Assembly: GCA_009869945.1 (NCBI GenBank) | Contig: WIXG01000248.1 | Location: 1-64,000 of the forward strand | DNA from: Mesaphorura yosii | Taxonomy: Eukaryota; Arthropoda; Collembola; Poduromorpha; Tullbergiidae | DNA: 64,000 nt | Reading direction: 5' to 3' | In this document: piece by piece, positions 50,297 through 61,700 of the stretch | Position numbering within the stretch: the first letter of the stretch is position 1 | Layout of the letters: the number at the start of each line of letters is the position of its first letter | Notes under the pieces: model-generated | Databases searched by the model: none | What the model saw: the letters and a program-made list of their open reading frames with translations, nothing else | What the model was told of the DNA's origin: nothing | Made by a program: the position numbers and the translations under genes

Positions 50297-51225
50297 TCAA
50301 GTTGCGGACGTAATTAATGTATTGGCGAACTCTGAGGTTCTCCTATCTGTAGCTTCAGTCTTTATCAAGAAGAATTGGGGCGGTAATTCTTCCCCTTTTG
50401 TGCCGATGATTACCAAGTCGCGGGTTGGCCTGGAACGATCGTTCGTCTTGACTTTTTCAATTTTTCTTACGAGGTCCTACACAATTTAAAGTATCCTGAG
50501 TATCCTCATACAATAATTAAAGTACAGGTAAGAATATTAAATTACCATTCCCTTGAGTACTTTGTCGAATACAACATGCTTTCCGTCGAGCCAGCATGTC
50601 TTGGCTAATGTGATGAAGAATTGGGAGCCATTCGAGTCCCTTCCCGCGTTTGCCATCGAAAGCCAGCCTAGGACATTGAAAACGATTTGACATGCATTTT
50701 TTCCAGGTACATTCTTGGCAGCACTAGGACTTCATTCGTACCTGCCCCGTAATGCTGCAATTCAAAGTTTTCATCTTGGAATTTGTCACCATAAATGCTG
50801 TGGCTTCCAGTTCCGTCGTCATTCGTAAAGTCACCTGAACACACGATGCAATCAATATGATGCACGATTTGATGGCAACTCATAGACGAGACGACTGTGA
50901 TAATAATTTACCTCCTTGGATCATAAAGTTCTTGATCACGCGATGAAACTTGCTATCCTTGTATCCTTCACCTTCCGTTTGATTTTTGTCAAGTTCAAAG
51001 AAATTCTTGACAGTTTTTGGAACCACATTTCCAAAGAGGCCAATGGTGATGGAACCGACAGCTTCACCACCAATGCTAATCTCAAAATACACCTGTAATA
51101 TGAAATATACATCAAAGCAAAACATATTGCTGACTCTTATGGTTGTGCCTATCAACACTGTGTGTCACTTCAAGTTTATCCGATGTGTGACCGGCTCCTT
51201 GTTGTCTCCCCGCATCTTGCTCCAT
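50297..51225 (-). CDS. Cyclophilin-type peptidyl-prolyl cis-trans isomerase
   Basis: Five in-phase exons on the minus strand, in order 51169-51225, 50912-51092, 50742-50834, 50546-50667, 50297-50476, giving 210 aa. Cyclophilins catalyse cis-trans isomerisation of prolyl bonds and bind cyclosporin. The domain starts at [13 protein letters not shown] (exon 2). Active-site elements are all present: [13 protein letters not shown] (Arg, Phe, Met, Gln), NGSQFFIT, and [10 protein letters not shown] (Trp and His). [17 protein letters not shown] and the general sequence are closest to secretory-pathway cyclophilin B-type enzymes. The predicted N-terminus (19-residue first exon, [19 protein letters not shown]) has no signal peptide, so either it is cytosolic or a further 5' exon was missed. 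The C-terminal extension of about 30 residues after LVIIGTKG is unusual in sequence. Introns are 65-77 nt. Confidence 0.9.
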
Positions 51226-54200
51226 CTTCGCTGTCGCGCATTTTGAAGCAGCGCACAATTCTTAAGAAAATCGTGTTCAATGAAGGCATCAAAATAGAGA
51301 TGTTCTATTCTTAGCCCTCGTTGCCCTCAAATTCTACGTCAGGCGGTTCTCGTGTTAAGGTTCTAAGGCGCCGAGGAGGTGAAGGGGTTACTACCGTTAC
51401 ATGCATATTACGTAGGAAATGCAGGAACCGCCGGACATTGTAATGATGAAAATTACAATGGGCAACGTATGTGTTTTGAAGCAGGGACTGTAGGGACTGA
51501 CACCGATGCAATCCAATTCACGCCCAAAGGAATTCACAATCTCCTACTATTACTCAGCAGTCAGAGCTCTTTTCGTGGCCAAAATAAAAGTTTGCAAGAC
51601 TTTTACAACCGGAAAGGAATGAAGGAAGTTTACCACAACTTTTGTTTTTCCATTTCAAGTCCGTAATTTGTTTCGTCGTCAGAATAGCACATGCTGTGGT
51701 AGAATTAGATTGTTCGTTTGTGCTCTAAGTCCATTTAGCACAATGCAAAAGGATCGTCCACTCCACTGTTTCTCAACTGTGGCGTGTCGAAAGAAAGCAG
51801 TTTTACAAACTTTTGTATTCGATTCACAGTGCAATTCGTTTCTCATTTTGTCTTTATTTGCTGACTTCTTCAGAATTTCACACAACGAAAGCCGCAACAG
51901 AGTTAATTAATGTAAACTTCAGAAGTACTTCATATGAGGATTGGCCCTGTGTGAATCATCAGGCACACTGTCGCCGTCCTTGTCGACACAAGGATAGTAG
52001 AAGATCCAATTTTATTGGTTCCTATTGATAGAACTAAAATATGGCTATTGGCTCAGCTTCAAAAGGACAGCATACAAGTGAACTTTGCTCCACGCCAAAC
52101 GTTGCTTGTTTGATTTTGTCGTGTGCGTCTAGTCTCACTTGTAAGAAGGATCCGCTTTCTTGTAAGTAAGCTCCGAGACAATTCTTGTACATTGCGGGTG
52201 TTTCTTTTTCATTTCCTGTTTTGGAAACGTAAACGAGAAGCAAGTGGAAGAATGAATGAAATACAAAACCCTGAGGACTGAGGACGCAATGGAAGCAAGA
52301 CGGGAGTGCTGGAAAAGAAATGCTGGAATTGGTATGAAGTCGGCTCCACCTTGCAATAAATCCAGAAAAAATATGGCCTCTGAATAATTTCAAATCTCAA
52401 AGCGATTCAAAGTCCAGCTGCTGAGGAACAAGACCAGAGCAGATCTCCAACTGGAATTCGCGAAATCTTACGAACGGAAGACCTCGGCTAATTTAATTTC
52501 ACCAACGCCTTTATCAAGATGCGCTAAATTTTTACTACAAGATGTGCTTTGTACAGCTGCTGCAATGCAGTGTTTACAATCGTCTCACAGAAATTAAACA
52601 AAGGAGTATCGACTTTGTATTCCACATCGCTTACCTTCATATACAAAGGGAAGCTTCTGTCAATGATCAGGATTGTCTGTCTGTTGTTGGGTTTGCGGTT
52701 CCGACTTCGAGCTGATGAAAACTGGAAATTATTCGCTGTGGTTTCATCGCAGTCGCATGTGTGTTACCATCCAGCTTATCTTTTGTGCTTGGAAGGTAAG
52801 ATTACGTCAGGAGCAGATAGCCGCAAGACTCTGTGTTGCTATGATGTGATGCGGCTTCTCGTATCCAAAGGGTTCCTTCATTCGCATCAAGATTCATCTC
52901 AGGTGTTTGTACTTTAGCTGTCTTCAATCTTCTTATTTCTTCTCGACGTGACATATAACAGAGCCGGTTCTAGTATAATGGAAGCCTAACCACATTAGGG
53001 TACAACACAAGTCTCTTTCTGCCCTCAAGTAGAAGAAAGTTTCCCAGAGAGGGTAAGATAACTCACCTGGGATGACTTTCTTCTTGTTCCAACTACATAT
53101 ACCATTGTTAGCCCGCCTGGTTACTGGTTTGGCTTTTCTTATCGTACATATTTGTATGTGGGACATAATCAAACAACATAATCATGATCACGCAGTAAGG
53201 ATCACACTCCCGCTTTGTATTGTCTCTGATCTGTTGGCCTAAATTCCTTTCTAACCTAAGTACAATTTAGTTTCCCGGGTTTGGCCAACTTTTCCTTACT
53301 TTCTTCTTCAGGAAGTCGTTGCCTGTTGGGGTTTTCACTTTCGCACAAAATCAAGGCTTCAGATAAAAGAGTTTTAATATAGCGTCACAGCAGAGGTCGG
53401 GAGACCAAAAGCCCACACGCGTCAAACTCACGCCACCGCTACGCCATGCTTCTCCTCCATTGCGAAATAATTGTAATACATATTATGTCTCATGTGATTT
53501 CCCGTAAGCCAAACTTACTTCTTTCTTGGTCGTGGTTTTCTTAGATTCTTCCGGAAAACTTCAGCTCTTGGATGTCGAAAGGTCAACAGTCGAGTGCGAG
53601 TCGCAGCGCAGTTGGAGCCCAAACCAGAGTCGTAAGAGCAAAACAAAAGACTACGAGACATAAAATCTAAAGATGTTCTATTTCTTATGACAAGGCATGG
53701 CAAGAAACTGAGACTGAAGCTGAAGTATTAAATATGATGAGATGGGACGAACTTCCTTCCTCCACCGTCGCCGTCTGTCTTGTTTGCTTTGTCTCATTTG
53801 GTTGATTTCATTTTCTTTTTATATGGTATGCCCGACTCTTTCGTTTAATGGATTTAAGATTTAGGTTTCCAGCTGATCCATTCCAGCCCAGCACAAAATT
53901 CGAAAGAGCTGTGAACGGAAGCGGTGCAGCAGTGCCCAGCCCATTGGGGCCTCCGTTTCGGTGTCGGAGTTTATCCTGAAACTGAAATCGTATTGAGAAT
54001 ATTAAAAGCAGATTTAGTTTGAATCCCACACATTGTGTCTTTGCCTTGTGTATCCATTTTCAGGCAAACATATCAGAAGTGTATTGGCAGCTAAAGCTTT
54101 GATTGAATTTGATTCTCTGTAGAATTCCGTCAGTAAGCAGGCCGGAATCCTTTCAATTTTGTTCCACATATGTTGCCCTGCATGCAGGGTAGTTTGGCTG

Positions 54201-54872
54201 CAGTAATGGTACATGGAAAGCAACAGTTCTTCTTTTTAGATAGAATTCCATGAACATTACAACTTGAGTGAGGAAACTGGGCGAATAAACGGGTTAATTT
54301 AAAAAGGATTGGTGAATTTACATCCTGACAATCCTGAGACTCGCACCCAGGACCTAAAGAATTCGTGCGAAAAGGTAAAACTAAAAATACGATTGCTATA
54401 CTTCAGATTTCATGATGAGGACTCCCTACTTTTTACAGTTTCCGTCCACTCGCCTTCACCTTTGTCAATTACCTTGACTCTTTACTCCCATTTTCAAGAT
54501 TTTCAAGATTCTTGGCCAGGTCAGGTTCAAGGCTATTTATAAATTGAGTTGTGTCAGGCAATACTGTTCAAACTCTTATGTAACGGACGATGACACCCTT
54601 TCTCCGCAGCCCCTTTTACAATAATCCTTTCAGACTATGTACATCCCGGTTGATGGGGCCGTGATGTACATGATGTACAACAATGCGACACAAAAGGACA
54701 AGGTCACCCCAAAAGGGTTCTGTTATGTGTTTCACCGTATCGTTTCATGGCTAGCCTTTGTTTACTCAGGACTTGGGCTGCTTCAATCTGTCACTGCGAG
54801 AGGAAAAGTGCGGATCAGCCGCCGAACTGCGTCTCTTTTCGATTAATGGCAGACTTCCATCCAGAATTCAAG
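51226..54872. other. Intergenic region between cyclophilin and a secreted-protein gene
   Basis: The region lies between divergently transcribed genes and should hold both promoters. No open frame on either strand shows a recognisable domain. A frame leading into 54873 stays open from 54747, which is probably 5' UTR. Confidence 0.55.
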
Positions 54873-55577
54873 ATGAAGTCTCTCGGCTTTGTGCTCCTGA
54901 TTTTCGGGTTGATTTATCATGCTAATTGCTCATCGCTAAGAAGTAAGACCTAGTTTTTAGTTTTTTTTTGTGATTTTGTAACCCCTTAATCGTGATTTGC
55001 TCCGATTTTCCGATTAGTTGACGACCGGGATGCAAGTCACCGTATTCTCTTCCGGCAGCTGCTGGACGATCAATCTACCGATCTGAGTACGAGCGATAAA
55101 ATCGAAGATCTTAAGGCCCAGATTCAGTCTGAGTTAGACCACGTAAGAGTCTTACACTAGAAGACGCCGGGCCTAATATGCTTCACATCGCATCGTTTGG
55201 TTTTATTAGATGAACGTAAACACGAGATCTTATCTTGCGTCTATCAGAATGGCCCTAATGAACTTTGCGGTGAGAAATTCCTTATTGGATTCGTATTCAT
55301 GAAGACAGCGTGACTGTTTTCTATTTAGTGCCGGATTGGGTTGACAAGATTCTGCATCACGAATGACTTACCTGTATTGGACGACTTGCCCGAAGTACCC
55401 GCTTTTCCAAATGACTGGCCAATCAGAGCTCCAACTGCTCAAACGGGAATGTCTTCTAGCAAAGAAGAGGGAGCTCCAGCTCCAAAACCTGAGAATCTGA
55501 CTCCGGAACCAGCAAAGGCGCCTGCAGCTGAGAGTAAACCCGAAGCCCCCAAAAGTCTGGTTCCATCACAAGTCTAA
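54873..55577 (+). CDS. Small secreted protein, unrecognised
   Basis: Four in-phase exons: 54873-54942, 55018-55142, 55210-55269, 55329-55577, giving 167 aa. Introns are 75, 67 and 59 nt with clean GT-AG ends. I chose the ATG at 54873 because it gives a textbook signal peptide (MKSLGFVLLIFGLIYHANC). An in-frame ATG at 54846 would add nine residues. The mature part is acidic and helical-looking (RQLLDDQSTDLSTSDKIEDL, then AQIQSELDH), followed by CRIGLTRFC (Cys86 and Cys94) and a Pro/Ala/Glu/Lys-rich tail from about residue 123. No family recognised; the two close cysteines could form a disulphide. Linked splice phases and the signal peptide argue that it is a real gene. Function unknown. Confidence 0.75.
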
Positions 55578-55685
55578 TTAATCTGGCTATCCATTACGAG
55601 TATTTAAGTATGAATAATTTGCTGTCATTTACTCCTGTTTCAATTACACTACTACATCGAAGGTCGCGTCGATCATTTCGATCGT

Positions 55686-55691
55686 AATAAA
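55686..55691 (+). terminator. Polyadenylation signal of the secreted-protein gene
   Basis: AATAAA 109 nt after the TAA at 55575-55577. It agrees with a short 3' UTR before the PHAX gene begins about 540 nt further on. Confidence 0.55.
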
Positions 55692-56227
55692 CTCATCCTT
55701 TGTTGCTCACCTACTCATTCACATGACACTGTAGGAAGCCTGTTCCTTCCTTGCGCTTTTATTCGTAAGCGCAAGCGGGCCCGGAATTCGTAGTTCTATG
55801 TTCGAAGTTTATGTATATCATGCCAGTTTAAGCAGGGAACAAGCGGCGTGAACAGTCTTGGAAGTCCGCCGGGGAGGAAATCACTTGGACTTGGACAGTT
55901 TAGGACTTGGTTTGAAACGTGTTGAAAGAGTTAGATTTCTTTTCATACCTCGTGTCCGTGTACAATTAAATTAAATTAGTGCAGCTATTATATGCGCTTT
56001 TGTCGGCTGTACCTCATCCTGCTGGTTAACATACCCAGTGGACTAACTGGATCGACTGCATGCTGATTCAATCTTCCGAAGGTGCTCCTGATAACTTTTC
56101 GCTAATCTCGTGTCGAAGCTAGTAAAGTAACAGGTAACAAGCATATCATTTAGTGTAATGAGCAAGAAAGACAAGATCTCTTTCGTTTTGCGTGACAAAA
56201 CGATTTGTTGATTTTGATTTTGTAGAA

Positions 56228-57726
56228 ATGGATTTAAACACCAACGAACCTGCTTTGGGTTCGATTCCAACAACTGGGAATTCCAGATTTGCCGATTTGG
56301 CTGCAAGTTTCCAAGTAAATAGGCGCAGTGCGCAGGAGGAAAATGTTAAAAGAAGACCGAAGAACAACGTCTGGGCAGAAGTGGCTGAAGCTGAAGAGAT
56401 TCAAAACACTGCGGATCAGTTTAATGTTGTGAGCATCATTGACAAATTCATAATCAAGCGAGGACCGGAGTCGTATGAAGTCGGCAATAAAAGAAAACGA
56501 CCAGCACAAGCTGAGGAAACCAAGAAGGAGCAGCCAAAAATAAAAAAGGGTGTTCTGCCAAAGCGGCGAAGGAGAACGGAGGGGCGAGAATCTGGGGAGA
56601 CTGAGAGCGGAGATGAAGAAACGGATGACACTGATTCTGAATCTGACAGTAGCATTTCCAGCGACGGTCTCAGTGATGATTGTAAGGTGGATTTGACTAA
56701 AAGATCCATTGCCAAGAGGTTGACCATTCAGAATACGGGAAAGATACCGAAGAACCCCAAGAAAAGAACAAGTCGTGAAATTATAGAGGAGCAAATCAAG
56801 GAGATGGAGGATTATGAAGTAGCAAATTTTATTGCTAATCGCTTGAAAGAAGCTAAGAAGAGACTCATGCGTAAGGGTTTTCAACTATTGACTAATGTAT
56901 TTATCAGTGGCCCTACTTCTGAAATGAAATATTTGTTTCAAATTAGAAAAAGTTATGAAAATTCTGGAGAGGGAGAAAACACTGAAATTGTTTTGGAAGA
57001 CCTTAAAGATAGAACGGCTTGGTGGATTGATGATAAAGGTAGTTGGCATTTGACATTATTGTGGTTTAAGTGTAAACATTCTAAGAGTGCATGTCGAAAT
57101 AACTTAATATCGCGGTTTTAGAACAATTCTCGTCGCCGTACACCGGGAGGTGTGTTTCTGTACTTGCTTCGAAACGATAGAAGAGTTGATCAAGAAAAAA
57201 TTAAAGAAATATTCAAGGAGGACCGAGAAGCACGAAAGTCGCAGCTAAAGGCAGAGCAATTACAAAAGGATCAGAAGTTCTTTTCACATTTGGCACGAGT
57301 GATGAAAAAGAAACGACCTGGTGTTGCGAAATGTGAGTTCATTCGTGTAATAATTAAGGAAGAAATTAATCTCCATGCACACGCAAAAAATGGTAAATTT
57401 TTTCTTTGTGCAATGCAGTAGCGAATCATAAAGATGATCTTCATTCAAATACCGAATCGGAAGAGGAGGAGCTCAACGACTCATACCAACTGCCACCAAA
57501 AAAAGTGACTTTTGCTGAGAAGCCTACTTTCATACCGTTTGGAGCACCGGGCCCGTTGACTCCTGTGTTGGTGATGCCGAGTGGTCCAGGCCCAAATACA
57601 TACACTCCTCAACCTGGTCAACCTCAGCCAATCAGCGCATCCGGTCAAGGTCGTCAAGACAGAAAGTGTATTTCTTACGACGACGATTTCTTGGATATCA
57701 ACTGTGAGCAGGATGAGTTCTTATAA
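56228..57726 (+). CDS. PHAX: PHAX, phosphorylated adaptor for RNA export
   Basis: PHAX links the nuclear cap-binding complex and CRM1 to export pre-snRNAs from the nucleus. Four in-phase exons: 56228-56870, 56947-57038, 57122-57332, 57419-57726, giving 417 aa (human PHAX is 394). The N-terminal half has NNVWAEVAEAEE (residues 46-57), basic clusters NKRKRP and KRRRR, and a Ser/Glu/Asp-rich block (about 122-150) suited to CK2 phosphorylation. The conserved RNA-binding domain spans about residues 196-285: EVANFIANRLKEAKKRLM, then QKVMKILERE, IERLGGLMIK and NNSRRRTPGGVFLYLL. The last exon is acidic and then Pro/Gly-rich. The start has a good context (GAAATGG), but the T-rich stretch ending TTTTGTAG directly before it looks like an acceptor, so a 5' UTR intron is possible. 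The frame stays open through the first two introns, which can mislead gene callers. Confidence 0.93.
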
Positions 57727-57872
57727 GGTGGAAACAATGATCTTGTAAGGAAGGGAGCGGACACAAGACTGAAGAGAACCTTTCATGCCAGTACATATTG
57801 ATTAGTGTGGTTTGTATTTTTTCAGATTTTGTTAAGGTTTTCATTTCGCAGAGTATTTATAAAAGAAACGTT

Positions 57873-57878
57873 AATAAA
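57873..57878 (+). terminator. Polyadenylation signal of PHAX
   Basis: AATAAA about 147 nt after the PHAX stop codon, in AT-rich sequence. The convergent ATP8B gene ends about 820 nt away. Confidence 0.6.
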
Positions 57879-58696
57879 GCTATTAAATACTAGTTAAAAA
57901 GTACACAACGGTGGAGATTTGGAGTTTATTAGCTCACTTGCTTACAAAAGTTAAAATTCTACATTATTTCTCAATCTAACATTATCACTAGCATTGCAAT
58001 TCGAAATCAAATTCGCATTTGAAACCGGCAAAGGCATAGGGCAAATCGTTGAACTGAATTTCTAATAATACAAAGGAGGATTAATACTTCATTTTCACAA
58101 ACAAAAGATATGACGCAATGCAAAAGGATTAGCACATTTAATTGCATCTACTAACTACGAGCAAATGATGATTGACAAGCGCATTAACTTTAACATTACA
58201 ATAAATTCAACAATCGTTACCTGCCATACAATAGAATGCTAATTTCAAATATAATTCTCGTACAAGTCAACCCTCATAAATATTTTATTTTGATTATAAA
58301 CTCCAACTTCAAAATATTTTATAATTTGCAATAGAAAGAGGCACAGTAGTCCATCGAATACTGTAGAATATAATAGAATTCAATAATTCGTTACAATTTG
58401 GTTTTAAGCTTTTGTTTTCTAAACAGAAATGCACTTGGAGAAATGTTTTTGGTATGTTATTTTTAATCACATAAACGCTTCTTCACGGCTTATTTAGGAA
58501 ATAGACCGGCTTTTCGATAAGCTTCGACGGCTGAACACCAGATTTATAAGTACTGAGGTAGAACCGTTCACTTCGGCGTGAACCCAAGTACCAAGTTAGT
58601 TAAAACTCTAATACTTTAAATTCTTAGAACTTAAACCATAGCATAGGAGATTGCAAGAACTTCGTTAGTACAATTGCAAGTTCGTAAAAACAATTC
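57879..58696. other. Intergenic spacer between convergent PHAX and ATP8B
   Basis: AT-rich and free of any open frame I can support. It lies between the two facing polyadenylation signals. Confidence 0.65.
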
Positions 58697-58702
58697 TTTA
58701 TT
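58697..58702 (-). terminator. Polyadenylation signal of the ATP8B-type gene
   Basis: AATAAA on the minus strand, about 20 nt past the TAG at 58720-58722. This gives a very short 3' UTR. Confidence 0.5.
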
Positions 58703-58719
58703 GACTTCGGCGTGTGCCT

Positions 58720-61700
58720 CTACAATCGAACGGAATCTTGTTGATTTGGATGCTGCTGCTGCTGGGCGGAGTCTTGCGGTGCGACCATCGTTATTCTTGG
58801 ACTTCGAGCCGCGATGTTGAGAGGACCTGAGCCGAAGTTTGTCACACTTGAAACAAGACTCGCTACCGTAGAGCCCGCCGTGTGGTTATTATTGCTTTTG
58901 GCCTGCGAGAAAACAAAAACTCACTAAGTGCTTGCTGGAGCGAGCATCAGCAGTCAAGACCAATGTACCTTTCGCATAATTTTGCCTGACGTAATGAGTG
59001 GACCAAATCCTTCTTGATGAGCAAAGGCATAACTTGAACGCAATGAGCGCCGACTTCGTCTCGCGGAAGGCGTTCGAAGAGCTTGTCTTCCTTGTGCTTG
59101 CCTCGTTCTAGAAAATCGTGAACGAGGCAACAATTTAGTGAAGTCCATTGCTCGATTTTAATTTCCGAGCCACAATACTTATAAAAATACTTACTTGGCG
59201 GAGGAAACTCGCTGTTTCATTTGAACACGATCTGAAAGCGTTGGATGAACATCATGGAAGTAGAACCTCCACGCAAGCACGGGTATTATTAGTATCATCA
59301 CTGTCAGGACCAGAGTGAACCAAAAGCTTGCTTCTTGCAGTGCCTTCAGAAAAAGAAAACGCACGTTTTGATTCATATTCCGAAATCATTCGCGTATCTT
59401 AAACTTACCTTCGTGAGAGATCCTAAGTACTTCCCCCGAATTGTGAAATTATACAAATAATGCAAAATGAAGAAAAATAGCAAAGATCCCCACAATGTAA
59501 TGTGATTAAATACTGTCCAGTATGACGTGTCTAGTGCCACCTTTTCAAATTAATAACAAAATTTGCTTTGCTCAAAATTCAGATTCTGCAAAGTAGCGAA
59601 ATCCAATAAATTGATGCCGGGACACACCTGGACTGTGACAACAACGACTAGAATGGTAGAGACAACACTCCCAAATAGTAGGTGATCTGAAATACCTTGA
59701 CCTTGCACAGATATTGCATGGTTATAAGCACCTGCAAAATGAAGTAAATCCTTCGGTGACAATCTTCGTGCATGGAAATCAGCGTGTGCGTAATTTACTC
59801 ACCAAATGGAACAACAAAAAGTACGCAAGATGTCACAAATCCATGCAACGCTGATTTAAAAAATTCTCGCTTATTGAATAAAAGGTTGAGATGGCCCGGT
59901 GCGTACAATTTCGGATATCTTAAGCTATTTTCATCATTACAATCTTGATCAAAGATTCCTGAAACGAAAGCAAGATGTCAATTTTAACCTGACATAATAA
60001 ATTTACTTTCCGGCACTTACCAATTGATAGCACCGGTAACGAGGTATAAAAGAGATTATATACGGAGATAAACATTGGGTCGAAGACAGTCTACAAAGGA
60101 ATCGAAAAATGTCAATTAAGATTCAGAGGTCGCATCCATATGTGTGACAACTTACCTGAGCACTAAACCCGCAGAAAAAAGCATACCAAAAATGAGTCAA
60201 CGTAAATGCAAAATTCTTGTAGAAAAAATATCGCAAAAATTTGGACATCCGGTAGTACCTGTGTTGAACAAAATGTTATTTAATAATATAATTTAATATC
60301 ACATTTGCGAATTTGTCCTGGTTCAGTACACTTGCCCTGCCTCTTAAATCGAAAGCATTAGCAAAGCAAATATTCGCAACGCGCAATGCTGAACTTAATA
60401 CTACCATGCACATGCAATAAATTACAACCTGTAACCAATTCCTGTAAGGAGGATAGCATGTAGCTATTGCAGTCGCAGTGGTTAGCGCAAACTATCTTTC
60501 CATAATCCATATTCCAATGCCATATACCAATGTAGTCAAAACAACCTGTATCGAGGACAGAAACAATTTACTAACCGGACTTTTGTTTCAATTGACCAAT
60601 TGCAGTAATCTATTCACCTGGTTGTTCGCAGAGCAATCTAATCTGGTTTATGTCTGACTCTTCGCCTTCGTCCCTGGCTCGCCTTATGGATTGCCTCGTC
60701 TGCGCTGCTAGTTTCCCATTGTACACAACTAGATTCCATGCCATGTTCCTTATATCTACCATGTGCACTTCTCTTTCATCGATATTTCTAATGAATTTCT
60801 TCAGATATTCCATCTCTTGCTCCGTAAATGTGCCGAAAAAGTGTGTCCCACGTAGGATTCCTGCGGCTGTTTCTGAGATGTGTTCTTTGATTCTTTCTAA
60901 TACAAAATCATAGACACAGCAAAAGGATTTAACATGAAAGCATAAAACTCAAACTTATCAAAGCACTTACGTTCTACCCCTCAGCTCTAAGTTCACTGCC
61001 TGTGGAGAAGGAATTGGCCTCCTTGACGTACGTGGGAAGGGATAGATCATCTTGTCACTTTGATAATTACAATTAATCCTATCCTTTTAATCCTTATCCT
61101 TACTAAACAAAGTATCTGACTTCTATTCGTTCATCCTCAACTAGAAAAGCAAGAGGAGCTCATGCGACAGAACCAGGACAAATGAAACTCTCCGCGCCAT
61201 ATAAAATTTTTATGATTATTACTAATAATACACTTACGACCAACGGCCGTGTACCAGTAGAAGTCTTTCCAGAAAACGAAATTGTGCTATGGAGTAGTCA
61301 GAGGCAAGCTGTGAACAGATCAAATAAAGTTAATTCAACCCACCTCGAAGTCGAATATCGGGGTTCAATCTCAAGAAACTTACAACTGCTTGAAGCCCTT
61401 CTTGTCCGCTGATTCCAACTCCAATATGCGCAGCTATGAAGTAGAAAAATATACAGCTTATCAGAATCCTGCAAAGTATTCATGCAGCTGTACGATTAAA
61501 TTGTGTACTTTTAATCATCGACACATCATTTGCGCCGTCTCCAATCGCAAGTGTGACAGCTTTCTTATATTTCTTAATAAGCTCCACAACTAACGCCTTC
61601 TGAAGAGGTGTCACTCGGCAGCAAATTACCGCCTTGCCTGTAACCAATGTTAATTAAATTAATTGTTTTCTTCAGTGGATCGTTCTCATTTTTTGCAAGC

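Noticed and set aside
51311..51511. Minus-strand frame ending TREPPDVEFEGNEG upstream of the cyclophilin.
   Set aside because: Too short, no supporting start or splice partners, and no recognisable family.
56871..56907. A 37-nt intron in PHAX (GTAAGGG to TTTATCAG).
   Set aside because: It is far shorter than other introns here, and splicing it would lead to a stop within a few codons. Using the acceptor at 56946 gives a 76-nt intron and restores the conserved PHAX RNA-binding sequence.
60284..60420. Resemblance of a minus-strand stretch ([18 protein letters not shown]) to the ATP8B segment [15 protein letters not shown], suggesting a decayed duplicate exon.
   Set aside because: The genuine exon is intact at 61238-61308 and splices in phase to 60156-60258. 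The resemblance is weak and better explained by a hydrophobic frame of the nested locus.
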